From contig CAWGFN010000002.1 of NCBI GenBank assembly GCA_963821885.1, positions 248,001 through 312,000 of the forward strand: a DNA stretch of 64,000 nt. The letters run 5' to 3'. Positions within the stretch are counted from its first letter, which is position 1. The number at the start of each line of letters is the position of its first letter. The position numbers and the translations under genes were made by a program. Of this stretch, positions 20,861 through 30,160 are shown one piece after another. Source of the DNA: Oleiagrimonas sp963821885. Its GTDB lineage: Bacteria > Pseudomonadota > Gammaproteobacteria > Xanthomonadales > Rhodanobacteraceae. The notes under the pieces are model-generated. The model was not told the origin of the DNA. It did no database searches and saw only the letters and a program-made list of their open reading frames with translations.

Positions 20861-22093
20861 TCAGAAATTCCTCGTCAGCCAGTCACGTACCTTGTCGACC
20901 ATGCCGCCCATGCCGCCGCCGATCGGGCCGACCAGGCCCGATCCGCCGCTGCGCGCGCCGTGCAGCAGCAAGCCCACGCCGCTGGCATGCAGCGGGTTGC
21001 CGATCACGTCGCCGAATCCGTTGACCTGGGTCGGATGACCCAGGCGCACCATCTTGTGGAAGACCTCCTCGGCCAGCTCCAGCGCGCCCTCCATGCGCGA
21101 GGCGCCGCCGGTGAGCACGACGCCGGCGGCGACCATGCTCTCGAAGCCCGAGCGGCGCAGCTCGTCCTGCACCATCTCGAAGATCTCCTCGTAGCGGGCC
21201 TGCACCGACTGCGCCAGCGCCTGGCGCGCCAGGCGCCGCGGCGGCCGGTCGCCGACGCTGGGCACCTGGATGGTCTCCTCGGCCCGTGCCAGCTGGGCCA
21301 GCGCGCAGGCGTACTTGATCTTGATCTCCTCGGCATGCGCGGTCGGCGTGTGCACGCCGTAGGCGATGTCGTTGGTGACCTGGTCGCCACCCACCGGCAG
21401 CGCCTTGGTGAAGCGGATCGCGCCCTGGGTGTAGATCGCGATGTCGGTGGTGCCGGCGCCGATGTCCACCAGGCACACGCCCAGCTCGCGCTCGTCGTCG
21501 GTCAGCACGGCCTTGGCGCTGGCCACCGCCGACGGCACCAGCTCGTCGACCGACAGGCCGCAGCGGCTGATGCACTTGGTGATGTTGTGCACCGCCGGCG
21601 CCGCGCCGGTCACCAGGTGCACGCTGGCCTCCAGGCGCACGCCGCTCATGCCGACCGGGTGGCGGATGCCGTCCTGGCCGTCGATGCGGTATTCCTGCGG
21701 CTCCTTGTAGAGCACCTTGCGGTCGGCGGGGATGGCCACGGCGCGCGCGGCCTCCAGCACCTGCTCGAGGTCGGCCGCGGTGACCTCGCGATCGCGGATG
21801 GCCGCGGTGCCGTGCGAGTTCTTGGTTTCCAGGTGGCTGCCGGAGATCGAGGCGTAGACCGAGCGGATGTCGCAACCGGCCATCAGCTCGGCTTCCTCCA
21901 CCGCGCGCTGGATCGAATGCACCGTGGATTCGATGTCCACCACCGAGCCGCGCTTGAGCCCGCGCGAGACGTGCGAACCGACGCCGATCACCTCGACCGG
22001 CTCCCCCGGCTCGTATTCGCCGACGATCGCCACCACCTTGGAGGTGCCGATGTCCAGGCCGACGACCAGCTGCTTTTCATTCTTGCGGTTCAT
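20861..22093 (-). CDS. ftsA: Cell division protein FtsA
   Basis: An actin-fold ATPase of 410 residues that tethers FtsZ to the inner membrane. The nucleotide-binding motifs VVGLDIGTSKVVAIVGE (start), CLVDIGAGTTDIAIY (middle) and VVLTGGASRMEG (late) are clear. The C-terminal amphipathic membrane helix is represented by VDKVRDWLTRNF. ATG 22093 overlaps the ftsQ stop (ATGA). Spacing and order are those of the standard ftsQ-ftsA-ftsZ block. Confidence 0.98.
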   Translation of the reverse strand: MNRKNEKQLVVGLDIGTSKVVAIVGEYEPGEPVEVIGVGSHVSRGLKRGSVVDIESTVHSIQRAVEEAELMAGCDIRSVYASISGSHLETKNSHGTAAIRDREVTAADLEQVLEAARAVAIPADRKVLYKEPQEYRIDGQDGIRHPVGMSGVRLEASVHLVTGAAPAVHNITKCISRCGLSVDELVPSAVASAKAVLTDDERELGVCLVDIGAGTTDIAIYTQGAIRFTKALPVGGDQVTNDIAYGVHTPTAHAEEIKIKYACALAQLARAEETIQVPSVGDRPPRRLARQALAQSVQARYEEIFEMVQDELRRSGFESMVAAGVVLTGGASRMEGALELAEEVFHKMVRLGHPTQVNGFGDVIGNPLHASGVGLLLHGARSGGSGLVGPIGGGMGGMVDKVRDWLTRNF

Positions 22094-22827
22094 GACTGGG
22101 GAGCTCCCGCGGCGGTGCCCGTCGCCTGCAGCCAGCGCACGGCATAGCCGTTCGCGTAGCGCAGGTCCACGCGCGAAAAATGTTCGGCCCCGCCGTCCTT
22201 CGCCAGGCGTGGATAGGTATCGATGAAGCGCTGCAGTCGCTGCTCGGGTTCATCGTTGCCGATGACCACCTCGGCGCCATCGGCCAGTTGCAGGCGCCAG
22301 CTGTCGCGTCCGCTGAGGTCCACGCCGGCCACCTTCAGGCCGATCGTGGCGAACTGCGCGCTGACCTTGCGGTAGAACGCCAGCACGTCCGGCTCGCGCG
22401 CGTCCGGACCGCTCAGCTGCGGCAGGCCCTGGATCGCCTCGGCGCCGGGCGCGTCGAACACCGCGCCGTCGCGCCCGATCAGCGAGGTGCCGTTCCAGTG
22501 CGCGATCGGCTGGCGCTCGTGCACCCTGATGACCAGCGTGTCCGGCCACACCTTGCGCGCCTCGGCCGTGGCCACCCAGGGCAGCGCGACGACCGCCTGC
22601 TGGACCCGGTCCAGGCGCGTGGCGAAGAAGCCCTTGTGCAGGAACGGCTCCGCCGTGGCGCGCAGCTGGTCCGCGCTCACATGCTGGTACGGGGCCTGGA
22701 CCCGCAGCGTGCGGATCGGCCAGCGGTCGGAGGCGAACCAGCCGCGCACCAGGCCGACCACCGGCAGCACCACCAGCGCCACCGCCACCAGCCAGGCTGC
22801 TCCGCGCAGTGAGACCAGGCTCTTCAT
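22090..22827 (-). CDS. ftsQ: Cell division protein FtsQ
   Basis: A bitopic inner-membrane protein of 245 residues. It has a short cytoplasmic N-terminus, one transmembrane helix (about residues 9-27), a POTRA domain starting near PIRTLRVQAPYQHVSADQL, and an FtsQ beta domain with the WPDTLVIRVHERQPIAHW motif. The start ATG 22827 is set by GGGAGG upstream and overlaps the ddlB stop as ATGA; its own stop overlaps the ftsA start. FtsQ scaffolds FtsL and FtsB at the septum. Confidence 0.95.
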   Translation of the reverse strand: MKSLVSLRGAAWLVAVALVVLPVVGLVRGWFASDRWPIRTLRVQAPYQHVSADQLRATAEPFLHKGFFATRLDRVQQAVVALPWVATAEARKVWPDTLVIRVHERQPIAHWNGTSLIGRDGAVFDAPGAEAIQGLPQLSGPDAREPDVLAFYRKVSAQFATIGLKVAGVDLSGRDSWRLQLADGAEVVIGNDEPEQRLQRFIDTYPRLAKDGGAEHFSRVDLRYANGYAVRWLQATGTAAGAPQS

Positions 22828-23804
22828 GCCCGTCCTCCCGCGCCGTCCGGCGAGCGATCGAAACTGGTGTCGAGGATGCGCTGGCACAGCTCGCCGAAGT
22901 CGATCCCGACGGTGCCGGCCGCCTTGGGCACCAGCGAATGGCTGGTCATGCCCGGCGCGGTGTTGACCTCCAGCAGCCAGTTGCGGCCCTGGCGGTCGCG
23001 CATCACGTCGACCCGTCCCCAGCCCGAGCAGGCCAGCGCATCGAAGGCGGCACGCGCCAGCGCCCCGAGTTCATGCTCCGCCGCGGCGTCGTCCAGGCCC
23101 GGGCAGATGTACTGCGTGTCCTCGGCCACGTACTTGGCGTGGTAGTCGTAATAGGCACCCTTGGGCACGATGCGGATCGAGGGCAGCACCCGGTCGCCGA
23201 GGATGGCCACGGTCAGTTCGTCGCCCTCGATCAGCTGCTCGACCAGCAACTCGCCGGGATAGCGCGAGGCCAGCGCCACCGCGTCCTCCAGGTCGGCATC
23301 CTCGAACACCCGGGTGATGCCGACGCTGGACCCTTCGCAGGCCGGCTTGACGATCACCGGCAGGCCCAGACGGGCCGCCGCGGCGTGCACGTCGCCGCCC
23401 CGGCGCAGCGCCACGAAGCCCGGAGTCGGCAGGCCCATCGCCTGCCACACATGCTTGGACCGAACCTTGTCCATGGACAGCGCCGAACCGAGCACGCCCG
23501 AACCGGTGTAGGGAATGTTCAGCGACTCCAGCGCGCCCTGCAGCACGCCGTCCTCGCCCCCGCCGTGTTGCCCATGCAGGATGTTGAACACGCGGGCGAA
23601 GTGGCCCGCGCGCAGGGCATCGAGCAACGCCGGGATGCCATCGATCGCGTGCGCGTCGATGCCGCGCGCCTTCAGCGCCTCGAGCACGTTGCGGCCCGAA
23701 TCCAGCGACACCTCGCGCTCGGCGGACTTGCCGCCAAGCACCACCGCCACGCGGCCGTATTCGCCGGGCGCGCGCATCGTGTTGTCGGTCATGGACGGAG
23801 TCAT
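22824..23804 (-). CDS. ddlB: D-alanine--D-alanine ligase
   Basis: An ATP-grasp ligase of 326 residues that makes the D-Ala-D-Ala dipeptide. GKSAEREVSLDSG near residue 25, HGQHGGGEDGVLQG near 77, the GLPVIVKPACEGSSVGI ATP-grasp strand, and LLEVNTAPGMTSHSLVPKAA near the end all match. ATG 23804 has GGAGG six bases upstream and overlaps the murC stop; alternative ATGs at 23792 and 23777 lack such a site. Confidence 0.97.
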   Translation of the reverse strand: MTPSMTDNTMRAPGEYGRVAVVLGGKSAEREVSLDSGRNVLEALKARGIDAHAIDGIPALLDALRAGHFARVFNILHGQHGGGEDGVLQGALESLNIPYTGSGVLGSALSMDKVRSKHVWQAMGLPTPGFVALRRGGDVHAAAARLGLPVIVKPACEGSSVGITRVFEDADLEDAVALASRYPGELLVEQLIEGDELTVAILGDRVLPSIRIVPKGAYYDYHAKYVAEDTQYICPGLDDAAAEHELGALARAAFDALACSGWGRVDVMRDRQGRNWLLEVNTAPGMTSHSLVPKAAGTVGIDFGELCQRILDTSFDRSPDGAGGRA

Positions 23805-25246
23805 GCGTCGCCTCCGTTCTTCAACGCGCCGGCCTCGGCCAGCGCGGTCGCGGTGGCGCCGATGTCGCCGGCACCAAGCAGCAGCAACAGGTCGCCGTCG
23901 CGCAGCAACGACGGCAGCACGGTGGCAAATTCACGCGGATGCTCGACCAGCACCGGGGCCACCTTGCCGCGCGCGCGCACGGCCCGCGCCAGGGCCCGGC
24001 CGTCGGCGCCCGGGATCGGCTTCTCGCCGGCCGGGTAGACCTCGGTCAGCACCAGCACGTCGGCATCGCACAGCACCCGCGCGAAATCGTCCATCAGGTC
24101 GCGGGTGCGGCTGTAGCGGTGCGGCTGGAAGGCCACCACCATGCGCCGATCCGGCCAGCCGCCGCGCACCGCCTCGAACACCGCCTTGATCTCGCTGGGG
24201 TGATGGCCGTAGTCGTCGACCAGCAGGACCGTGCCCTGGTCGAGTTGCAGCTCGCCGCGGCGATGGAAACGACGCCCCACGCCCTGGAAGCTGGCCAGCG
24301 CGCCGACCAGCGCGGTCTCGTCCACGCCCAGCTGCCAGCCGATGGCAACGGCGGCCAGCGCGTTGAGCACGTTGTGCCGCCCGGGCAGGTTCAGGCGCAC
24401 CTGCAGCAGGTCCTTCCGGCCCGGCAGCTGCAGGTCGAAATGCATCTCGAAGCCCTGCTGGCGCACGTTCAGCGCGCGCACGTCGGCCTCGTCGCTGTCG
24501 ATGCCGTAGGTCACCACGGTGCGCGCGACCTCGCGCGCCAGCCGGGCCACCTCATCGTCGTCGATGCACAGCACCGCCATGCCGTAGAACGGCAGCCGAT
24601 GCAGGAAGTCGGCGAAGGCCTGACGCACCCGCGCGAAGTCGCCACCGTAGTTCTCCAGGTGATCGACATCGATGTTGGTGACCACGGCGATGATCGGCGA
24701 GAGCATCAGGAACGAGCCGTCCGATTCGTCGGCCTCGGCCACCAGGTACTCGCCCGTGCCCAGGCGCGCGTTGGCGCCGGCGGAATTGAGCTGGCCGCCG
24801 ATGACGAAGGTCGGGTCGAACCCGGCCTCGGCCATCACGCTGGCCGTCAGGCTGGTGGTGGTGGTCTTGCCGTGGGTGCCGGCAATGGCGATGCCGCGAC
24901 GGAAGCGCATCAGCTCCCCGAGCATCTCCGCGCGCGGCACCACCGGGATGCGATGCTCGCGCGCCGCCATCAGTTCCGGGTTGTCCTCTCCGATCGCGCT
25001 GGAGGTCACCACCACGTCGACATCGGCCACGTTGGCCGCGTCATGGCCCTGCGCCACGGTCACGCCGAGGCTGGCCAGCCGTTCGGTGACGGCGGTGCGC
25101 GCGCGATCGGAACCGGACACGCTGTAGCCCAGGTTGTGCAGCACCTCGGCGATGCCGCTCATGCCGACGCCGCCGATGCCGATGAAATGCACCCGCCGGA
25201 ACAGGCTCATGATGTCGTCGTGGGCCCGCAGCCTGCGCACGTTCAT
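23801..25246 (-). CDS. murC: UDP-N-acetylmuramate--L-alanine ligase MurC
   Basis: A Mur ligase of 481 residues that adds L-alanine to UDP-MurNAc. The N-terminal Rossmann motif HFIGIGGVGMSGIAEVL is at 20-36, the ATP loop GTHGKTTTTS at 123-132, the middle NIDVDHLENYGG segment and the C-terminal DDYGHHPSEIKA and FQPHRYSRTRDL motifs are all present. ATG 25246 overlaps the murG stop and has GGAGG upstream; an internal ATG at 25210 would also keep the whole Rossmann motif. Confidence 0.97.
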   Translation of the reverse strand: MNVRRLRAHDDIMSLFRRVHFIGIGGVGMSGIAEVLHNLGYSVSGSDRARTAVTERLASLGVTVAQGHDAANVADVDVVVTSSAIGEDNPELMAAREHRIPVVPRAEMLGELMRFRRGIAIAGTHGKTTTTSLTASVMAEAGFDPTFVIGGQLNSAGANARLGTGEYLVAEADESDGSFLMLSPIIAVVTNIDVDHLENYGGDFARVRQAFADFLHRLPFYGMAVLCIDDDEVARLAREVARTVVTYGIDSDEADVRALNVRQQGFEMHFDLQLPGRKDLLQVRLNLPGRHNVLNALAAVAIGWQLGVDETALVGALASFQGVGRRFHRRGELQLDQGTVLLVDDYGHHPSEIKAVFEAVRGGWPDRRMVVAFQPHRYSRTRDLMDDFARVLCDADVLVLTEVYPAGEKPIPGADGRALARAVRARGKVAPVLVEHPREFATVLPSLLRDGDLLLLLGAGDIGATATALAEAGALKNGGDA

Positions 25247-26325
25247 GCGGCCACCTCCAGGCAGCGGTCGGCGATGCGCTCGGCGGCATCCGGGCGCGCC
25301 AGGACGCGCGCCGACGTGGCCATGGCGACCCGGCGTTCGCGGTCGCCGAGCAGCGTCGCCAGACGGGTGGACAATGCCTGTGCCTGCAAGTCTCGCTCCT
25401 GGATCAGTTCGGCCGCGCCGGCCTCGCACAGCGCCTGCGCGTTGCGCGTCTGGTGGTCGTCCACGGCGTGCGGATACGGCACCAGCAGCGCGCCCAGTCC
25501 CGCCGCGGCCAGCTCGGCCAGGGTCAGCGCGCCGGCCCGGCACACCGCCAGGTCGGCCCAGCCATAGGCCGCCGCCATGTCCTCGATGAAGGGTTCGACG
25601 CGCGCCTCGACACCGGCCTCGGCATACGCCTGGCGCGCGCCTTCGAGGTCCCGCGCGCCGCACTGGTGCAGTACGTCGGGACGCGATGCGTGCGGCATCA
25701 GCGACAGCGCCGCCGGCAGCGCGCGGTTCAGGGCGCGCGCGCCCTGGCTGCCGCCCAGCACCAGCAGGCGCGCGCGGCCGCTGCGCCCGCCCATGCGCGA
25801 TGCCGGATCGGCGAGCGCGGCGATGTCGGCGCGCACCGGATTGCCGATCCACTCGGCGCCGATCGCCGGCGGGAAGGCGTCGGCGAAACCGACCAGCACC
25901 CGGCGCGCGAATTTCGCCAGCACGCGGTTGGTCACGCCGGGGACGCGATTCTGTTCATGCACCAGCAAGGGCCGCCGCAGCAACCAGGCGGCCAGGCCGC
26001 CCGGTCCGGCCACGTAGCCGCCCATCGACAGCACGCTGCGCGGGCGCACCCGGCGCAGCACGCCGATCGCCGCCATCACCGAGCGCGCCAGCATGAACGG
26101 CGCCGCCAGCCGCGTGCGCCACCCCTTGCCGCGCACGCCGCCGACGCGGACCGTGTGCATTTCGATGCCGCGCGCCGGCACCAGGCGCGTTTCCAGGCCG
26201 CCCTCGGCGCCCAGCCACAGCACCGCCACGCCGCGCGCGCGAAGCGCATCGGCCACGGCCAGGCCGGGGAAGATGTGGCCACCGGTGCCGCCGGCCATGA
26301 TCAACACGGGAGCCCGTTCGGTCAT
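25243..26325 (-). CDS. murG: Lipid II synthase MurG (GlcNAc transferase)
   Basis: A GT-B glycosyltransferase of 360 residues that turns lipid I into lipid II on the inner face of the membrane. Signatures: the N-terminal GGTGGHIFPGLA loop at residues 12-23, SMGGYVAGPGGLAA near 100, HEQNRVPGVTNR, LLVLGGSQGARALN near 190, and the UDP-binding CRAGALTLAELAAAGLGALLVPYPHAVDDHQ region. Most family members have SRAGA; here Cys replaces that Ser. ATG 26325 overlaps the ftsW stop. Confidence 0.97.
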   Translation of the reverse strand: MTERAPVLIMAGGTGGHIFPGLAVADALRARGVAVLWLGAEGGLETRLVPARGIEMHTVRVGGVRGKGWRTRLAAPFMLARSVMAAIGVLRRVRPRSVLSMGGYVAGPGGLAAWLLRRPLLVHEQNRVPGVTNRVLAKFARRVLVGFADAFPPAIGAEWIGNPVRADIAALADPASRMGGRSGRARLLVLGGSQGARALNRALPAALSLMPHASRPDVLHQCGARDLEGARQAYAEAGVEARVEPFIEDMAAAYGWADLAVCRAGALTLAELAAAGLGALLVPYPHAVDDHQTRNAQALCEAGAAELIQERDLQAQALSTRLATLLGDRERRVAMATSARVLARPDAAERIADRCLEVAA

Positions 26326-27539
26326 GCGACCACCTCCTCGGCCACCCGCGCGCGCTCGGTGCGCACGGCCATGCCGCGGGCGTCGGCGGCGCGATGGATC
26401 TCGTAGCCGGCGCGCAGCAGCACGCCGAGCATGGCGCAGGTCATCATCACGCTCGATCCGCCGGAGCTGATCAGCGGCAGGGTCAGGCCCTTGGTCGGCA
26501 GCACGCCCAGGTTCACGCCGGCCGAGACCAGCGCCTGCAGGCCGATCATCAGCGAGATGCCGAAGGCCACGTAACCGGCGAAATGCTGCCCCAGCTCGAC
26601 CCCGCGCAGGCCCAGCCACAGCCCGCGGCCGACCAGCAGCGCGAACAGCGCCAGCACCAGCACGATGCCGAACAGGCCAAGTTCCTCGCCGATCACCGCG
26701 AGGATGAAGTCGGTGTGCGCCTCGGGCAGGTAGAACAGCTTCTGCACGCTCTCGCCCAGGCCCACGCCGGTCCACTCGCCGCGGCCGATCGCGATCAGCG
26801 CCTGGGTCAGCTGGAAACCGTCGTTGTAGGGGTCCTTCCACGGATCGAGGAAGGTCATCAGGCGGCGCACGCGATAGTCCTCGCTGAGCGCGGCGACCGC
26901 CAGCAGCGGCGCGGCCAGCCCGGCCATGCCGAACAGGTAGCGCATGCGACCGCCGCCGAGCCAGATCATGCCCACGGTGACGGCGATGATCAGCGCCGAG
27001 GAGCCGAAGTCCGGTTGCAGCAGCAGGCTGCCGACCAGCAGGCCGGCGACCACCAGCGGATTGACCGTGCCGAACAGCTTGTGCTCGACCGCCTGCTTGT
27101 GGCGCACCAGGTAGCTGGCCAGGTAGACGATCAGCACCAGCTTGATCGCCTCGACCGGCTGGAAGCCGGTGAAGCCCAGGTTCACCCAGCGCCGCGCGCC
27201 GTTGATGCGCATGCCCAGGCCGGGCACGAACACCGCCAGCATCGCCGCCATGCCGAGCAGCATCAGCGGCATGCTCAGCTTCTCGATGACCTTCAGCTCC
27301 ACGCGCATGGCGATGATCGCCAGCGTGGTGCCCAGGCCGAGGAACAGCAGGTGCCGCTTGAGGTAGTAGAACGCGCCGAAATGCCGTCCGTCCGCGACCG
27401 CGATGGAGGCCGAGGCGACCATCACGATGCCGAGGCTGGCCAGGGCGACGATGGCCAGCAGCAACACCGGGTCATAGCGACCCTGCGGCCCCTCACGGCG
27501 CCTGGCCTGTGACGGCTGGATGGCGTCAAACAGCAGCAT
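26322..27539 (-). CDS. ftsW: Septal peptidoglycan glycosyltransferase FtsW (SEDS)
   Basis: A SEDS-family polytopic membrane protein of 405 residues that polymerises lipid II at the septum with FtsI. About ten membrane helices are visible. Conserved pieces include RRWVNLGFTGFQPVEAIKL, DPWKDPYNDGFQLTQALIAIGRG, LPEAHTDFILAVIGEELGL (catalytic Asp region) and LPTKGLTLPLISSGGSS. The start ATG 27539 has GGAGGG upstream. It follows mraY across a 178-bp gap that would normally hold murD and here holds 7-bp repeats, the only long gap between mraZ and ftsA. Confidence 0.97.
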   Translation of the reverse strand: MLLFDAIQPSQARRREGPQGRYDPVLLLAIVALASLGIVMVASASIAVADGRHFGAFYYLKRHLLFLGLGTTLAIIAMRVELKVIEKLSMPLMLLGMAAMLAVFVPGLGMRINGARRWVNLGFTGFQPVEAIKLVLIVYLASYLVRHKQAVEHKLFGTVNPLVVAGLLVGSLLLQPDFGSSALIIAVTVGMIWLGGGRMRYLFGMAGLAAPLLAVAALSEDYRVRRLMTFLDPWKDPYNDGFQLTQALIAIGRGEWTGVGLGESVQKLFYLPEAHTDFILAVIGEELGLFGIVLVLALFALLVGRGLWLGLRGVELGQHFAGYVAFGISLMIGLQALVSAGVNLGVLPTKGLTLPLISSGGSSVMMTCAMLGVLLRAGYEIHRAADARGMAVRTERARVAEEVVA

Positions 27540-27560
27540 GGCGCCCTCCGTTGTGGGGTC

Positions 27561-27591
27561 GGGACCCGGGACCCGGGACCCGGGACCCGGG
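27561..27591. repeat. Heptad tandem repeat GGGACCC, 4 units
   Basis: Four perfect copies of GGGACCC plus GGG in the mraY-ftsW gap, directly upstream of the ftsW ribosome site. The same heptad occurs in the 35.8-36.2 kb repeat island. Confidence 0.9.
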
Positions 27592-27677
27592 CACATTCGA
27601 TGCGCACGCCCGCACTCGGAGGCACGCGTGAATCGCCACGACCGAGGGCGCACGACGACCTGGACCCGGCAACCTGC

Positions 27678-27708
27678 CGAGTCCCGAGTCCCGAGTCCCG
27701 AGTCCCGA
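27678..27708. repeat. Heptad tandem repeat CGAGTCC, 4 units
   Basis: Four perfect copies of CGAGTCC plus CGA, ending 9 bp from the mraY stop. Read on the other strand this is GGGACTC, so it is the inverse orientation of the array form seen at 35.8 kb. Together with the GGGACCC array it frames the ftsW leader. Confidence 0.9.
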
Positions 27709-27717
27709 TCAACATCA

Positions 27718-28800
27718 TCAGCGCACCTTCAACGTCGCCAGCCCGATCAGGACCAGCACCACGGAAATGATCCAGAAGCGCACGATCACGCGCGGCTCCG
27801 GCCAGCCCTTGAGTTCGAAGTGATGGTGGATCGGCGCCATGCGGAACAGGCGCTTGCCGGTCAGCTTGAAGCTGGCCACCTGCAGCATCACCGAGGCGGT
27901 CTCGATCACGAACACGCCACCCATCACCAGCAGCACGATTTCCTGGCGCACGATCACCGCGATCAGGCCCAGCGCGGCGCCGATCGACAAGGCGCCGATG
28001 TCGCCCATGAAGACCTGCGCCGGATAGGTGTTGAACCACAGGAATCCGAGCCCCGCGCCGGCCAGCGCGCCGCAGAAGATCGCCAGCTCGCCGGCGCCCG
28101 GGATCGAGGGGATGCCCAGGTACTGCGAGAACACCGCGTTGCCGGCCAGGTAGGCGAAGATGCCCAGCGCGCCGGCCACCAGCACGCTGGGCATGATCGC
28201 CAGTCCGTCCAGGCCGTCGGTCAGGTTCACCGCGTTGGAGAAGCCGACCACCATCAGATAGCCGATCAGCACGAACACCAGGCCCAGCGGCAGCGCCACG
28301 TGCTTGAACAGCGGCAGGAACAGCGCGGTCTCGGCCGGCGTGGTGGCCGTGTAGTAGAGGAACAGCGCCGCGGCCAGGCCGACCAGCGACTGCAGAAGGT
28401 ACTTCCAGCGCGCCGGCAGGCCACGGCTGTCCTTGAGCACCAGCTTGCGGTAGTCGTCGTAGAAACCGATGCCGCCGAAGGCCAGGGTCACGATCAGCAC
28501 CACCCAGACGTAGCGGTTGTGCAGGTTGGCCCAGAGCAATGTCGCCACGGCAATGGCGGCGAGGATCAACGCGCCGCCCATGGTCGGCGTGCCGGCCTTG
28601 CTCAGGTGGCTCTGCGGACCGTCGTCGCGCACCACCTGCCCCGCCTTCATGGCGGCCAGCTTGCGGATCATGCCAGGCCCGGCCAGCAGGCACACCGCCA
28701 GCGCCGACAGCGCGCTCATGATGGTGCGGAAGGTGATGTATTCGAACAGGCGCAACGCGCCCACGTAGGTCGACAGCCAGTGGGCCAGTTCAAGAAGCAT
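27718..28800 (-). CDS. mraY: Phospho-MurNAc-pentapeptide transferase MraY
   Basis: A polytopic membrane enzyme of 360 residues that makes lipid I. Family motifs are present: GTPTMGGALIL, the magnesium/active-site DDYRKL and NLTDGLDGLA segments, FNTYPAQVFMGDIGALSIGAALG, and the HHHFELKGWPE loop near the end. The start ATG 28800 (MLLELAHWLS) overlaps the murF 3' end by 11 bases and has a GGGGG ribosome site. murD does not follow; ftsW is next after 178 bp. Confidence 0.97.
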   Translation of the reverse strand: MLLELAHWLSTYVGALRLFEYITFRTIMSALSALAVCLLAGPGMIRKLAAMKAGQVVRDDGPQSHLSKAGTPTMGGALILAAIAVATLLWANLHNRYVWVVLIVTLAFGGIGFYDDYRKLVLKDSRGLPARWKYLLQSLVGLAAALFLYYTATTPAETALFLPLFKHVALPLGLVFVLIGYLMVVGFSNAVNLTDGLDGLAIMPSVLVAGALGIFAYLAGNAVFSQYLGIPSIPGAGELAIFCGALAGAGLGFLWFNTYPAQVFMGDIGALSIGAALGLIAVIVRQEIVLLVMGGVFVIETASVMLQVASFKLTGKRLFRMAPIHHHFELKGWPEPRVIVRFWIISVVLVLIGLATLKVR

Positions 28801-30160
28801 CGCGTTCCCCCTTCTGCGTGCCGGCGTCCAGCGCGGCGACCACGCGGTCCATGCCCGCGCTGCGCGAGCCCTTGACCAGGCAGGTGACACCTTCGTGCAG
28901 GGCGTCCCGCAGCCCGGTGATCAGGCGCTGTTGGTCATCGAAGTGTTCGCCCCCGGCGCCGAAGGCCGCGCAGGCCGAGGCGCTGAGCGGACCGATGCCG
29001 AACAGCCGCGCGATGCCCCGGGACTTCGCATAGCGTCCGATATCGGCATGCATGTCGGCGGCGCGCGGCCCCAGCTCGGCCATGTCGCCGAGCACCAGCC
29101 AGGTCTCGCCGCCGGCCAGGGCCAGCGTGTCGATGGCGGCGCGCGCCGAGTCCGGATTGGCGTTGTAGCTGTCGTCGACCAGCGTCCAGCCGCCGGCCAT
29201 CGCGCGGCGTTGCAGGCGCCCGGGCACGCTGCCGGCGTGATGCAGGCCATGCACGATGCATTCGGTCGGCACGCCCAGCGCGCAGGCGATGGCCGCCGCG
29301 GCCAGCGCGTTGCCGATGTTGTGCCGGCCCGGCAGCGGCAGCGCGATCTCGGCATCGCCGCAGGGCGAGCTGAGCACGAAACGCGAGCCTTCCGGTCCCA
29401 TCTCGATGATCTGCGCGCCGATGTCGGCGGCCTTGTCCAGGCCGAACCGCAGCACCCGGCGCGAGCCGGCCAGCCCGGCGAAGTAGTCGGCGAAGTCGTC
29501 GTCGGCGTTGATCACCGCCACGCCGTCGTCCGGCAGTGCGGCGTAGATGGCGCCCTTGGTCTCGGCCACGGCCTCGATGCTTCCCATGCGCTCAAGGTGG
29601 GCCGGCGCGATGGTATTGACGAGGCTGATATCGGGCCGTGCGATGTCGGCCAGGTAGGCGATGTCGCCGGGCTTTCCGGCGCCCATTTCCAGTACCGCGT
29701 ACTGGCAGTCGTCGGCGATCTGCAGGATCGTCAGCGGCATGCCGATCTCGTTGTTGAAGTTGCCGGCATTGACGTGGGTGCGGCCGTGCCGCGCCAGGAT
29801 CGCCGCGGTCAGGGTCTTGACCGTGGTCTTGCCGTTGGACCCGGTGATGCCGATCACGCGCGCGGCCAGCTCGCCGCGGCGTCCGGCCGCCATGCGCCCG
29901 AGCGCGCGCTCGGTGTCCTCGACGATGACCTGCGGGATGTCCACGTCCAGCTCGCGCGCGACCAGCGCCGCCGCGGCGCCCTGGCCGGCGGCGGCGGCCA
30001 CATGGTCGTGACCGTCGTGCCGGGCGCCGGCGAGCGCCACGAACAGTTGCCCGGCCACCAGCTTGCGGCTGTCGATGCATACACCGCGCACGGCGACGTC
30101 ATCGCCGTGCAGGCGACCTCCGGTCCACTCGGCAATACGCTGCAGGCGGATGCTCAGCAT
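28790..30160 (-). CDS. murF: UDP-MurNAc-tripeptide:D-Ala-D-Ala ligase MurF
   Basis: A Mur ligase of 456 residues that adds D-Ala-D-Ala to the precursor. The ATP loop GITGSNGKTTVKTL is near residues 104-117, the EMGAGKPGDIAYLADIARP motif near 157-175, DDSYNANPDSARAAID near 327, and VLGDMAELG near 352, all MurF-type. ATG 30160 has GGAGG upstream and overlaps murE by 7 bases; the 3' end overlaps mraY by 11. Confidence 0.97.
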   Translation of the reverse strand: MLSIRLQRIAEWTGGRLHGDDVAVRGVCIDSRKLVAGQLFVALAGARHDGHDHVAAAAGQGAAAALVARELDVDIPQVIVEDTERALGRMAAGRRGELAARVIGITGSNGKTTVKTLTAAILARHGRTHVNAGNFNNEIGMPLTILQIADDCQYAVLEMGAGKPGDIAYLADIARPDISLVNTIAPAHLERMGSIEAVAETKGAIYAALPDDGVAVINADDDFADYFAGLAGSRRVLRFGLDKAADIGAQIIEMGPEGSRFVLSSPCGDAEIALPLPGRHNIGNALAAAAIACALGVPTECIVHGLHHAGSVPGRLQRRAMAGGWTLVDDSYNANPDSARAAIDTLALAGGETWLVLGDMAELGPRAADMHADIGRYAKSRGIARLFGIGPLSASACAAFGAGGEHFDDQQRLITGLRDALHEGVTCLVKGSRSAGMDRVVAALDAGTQKGERDAS

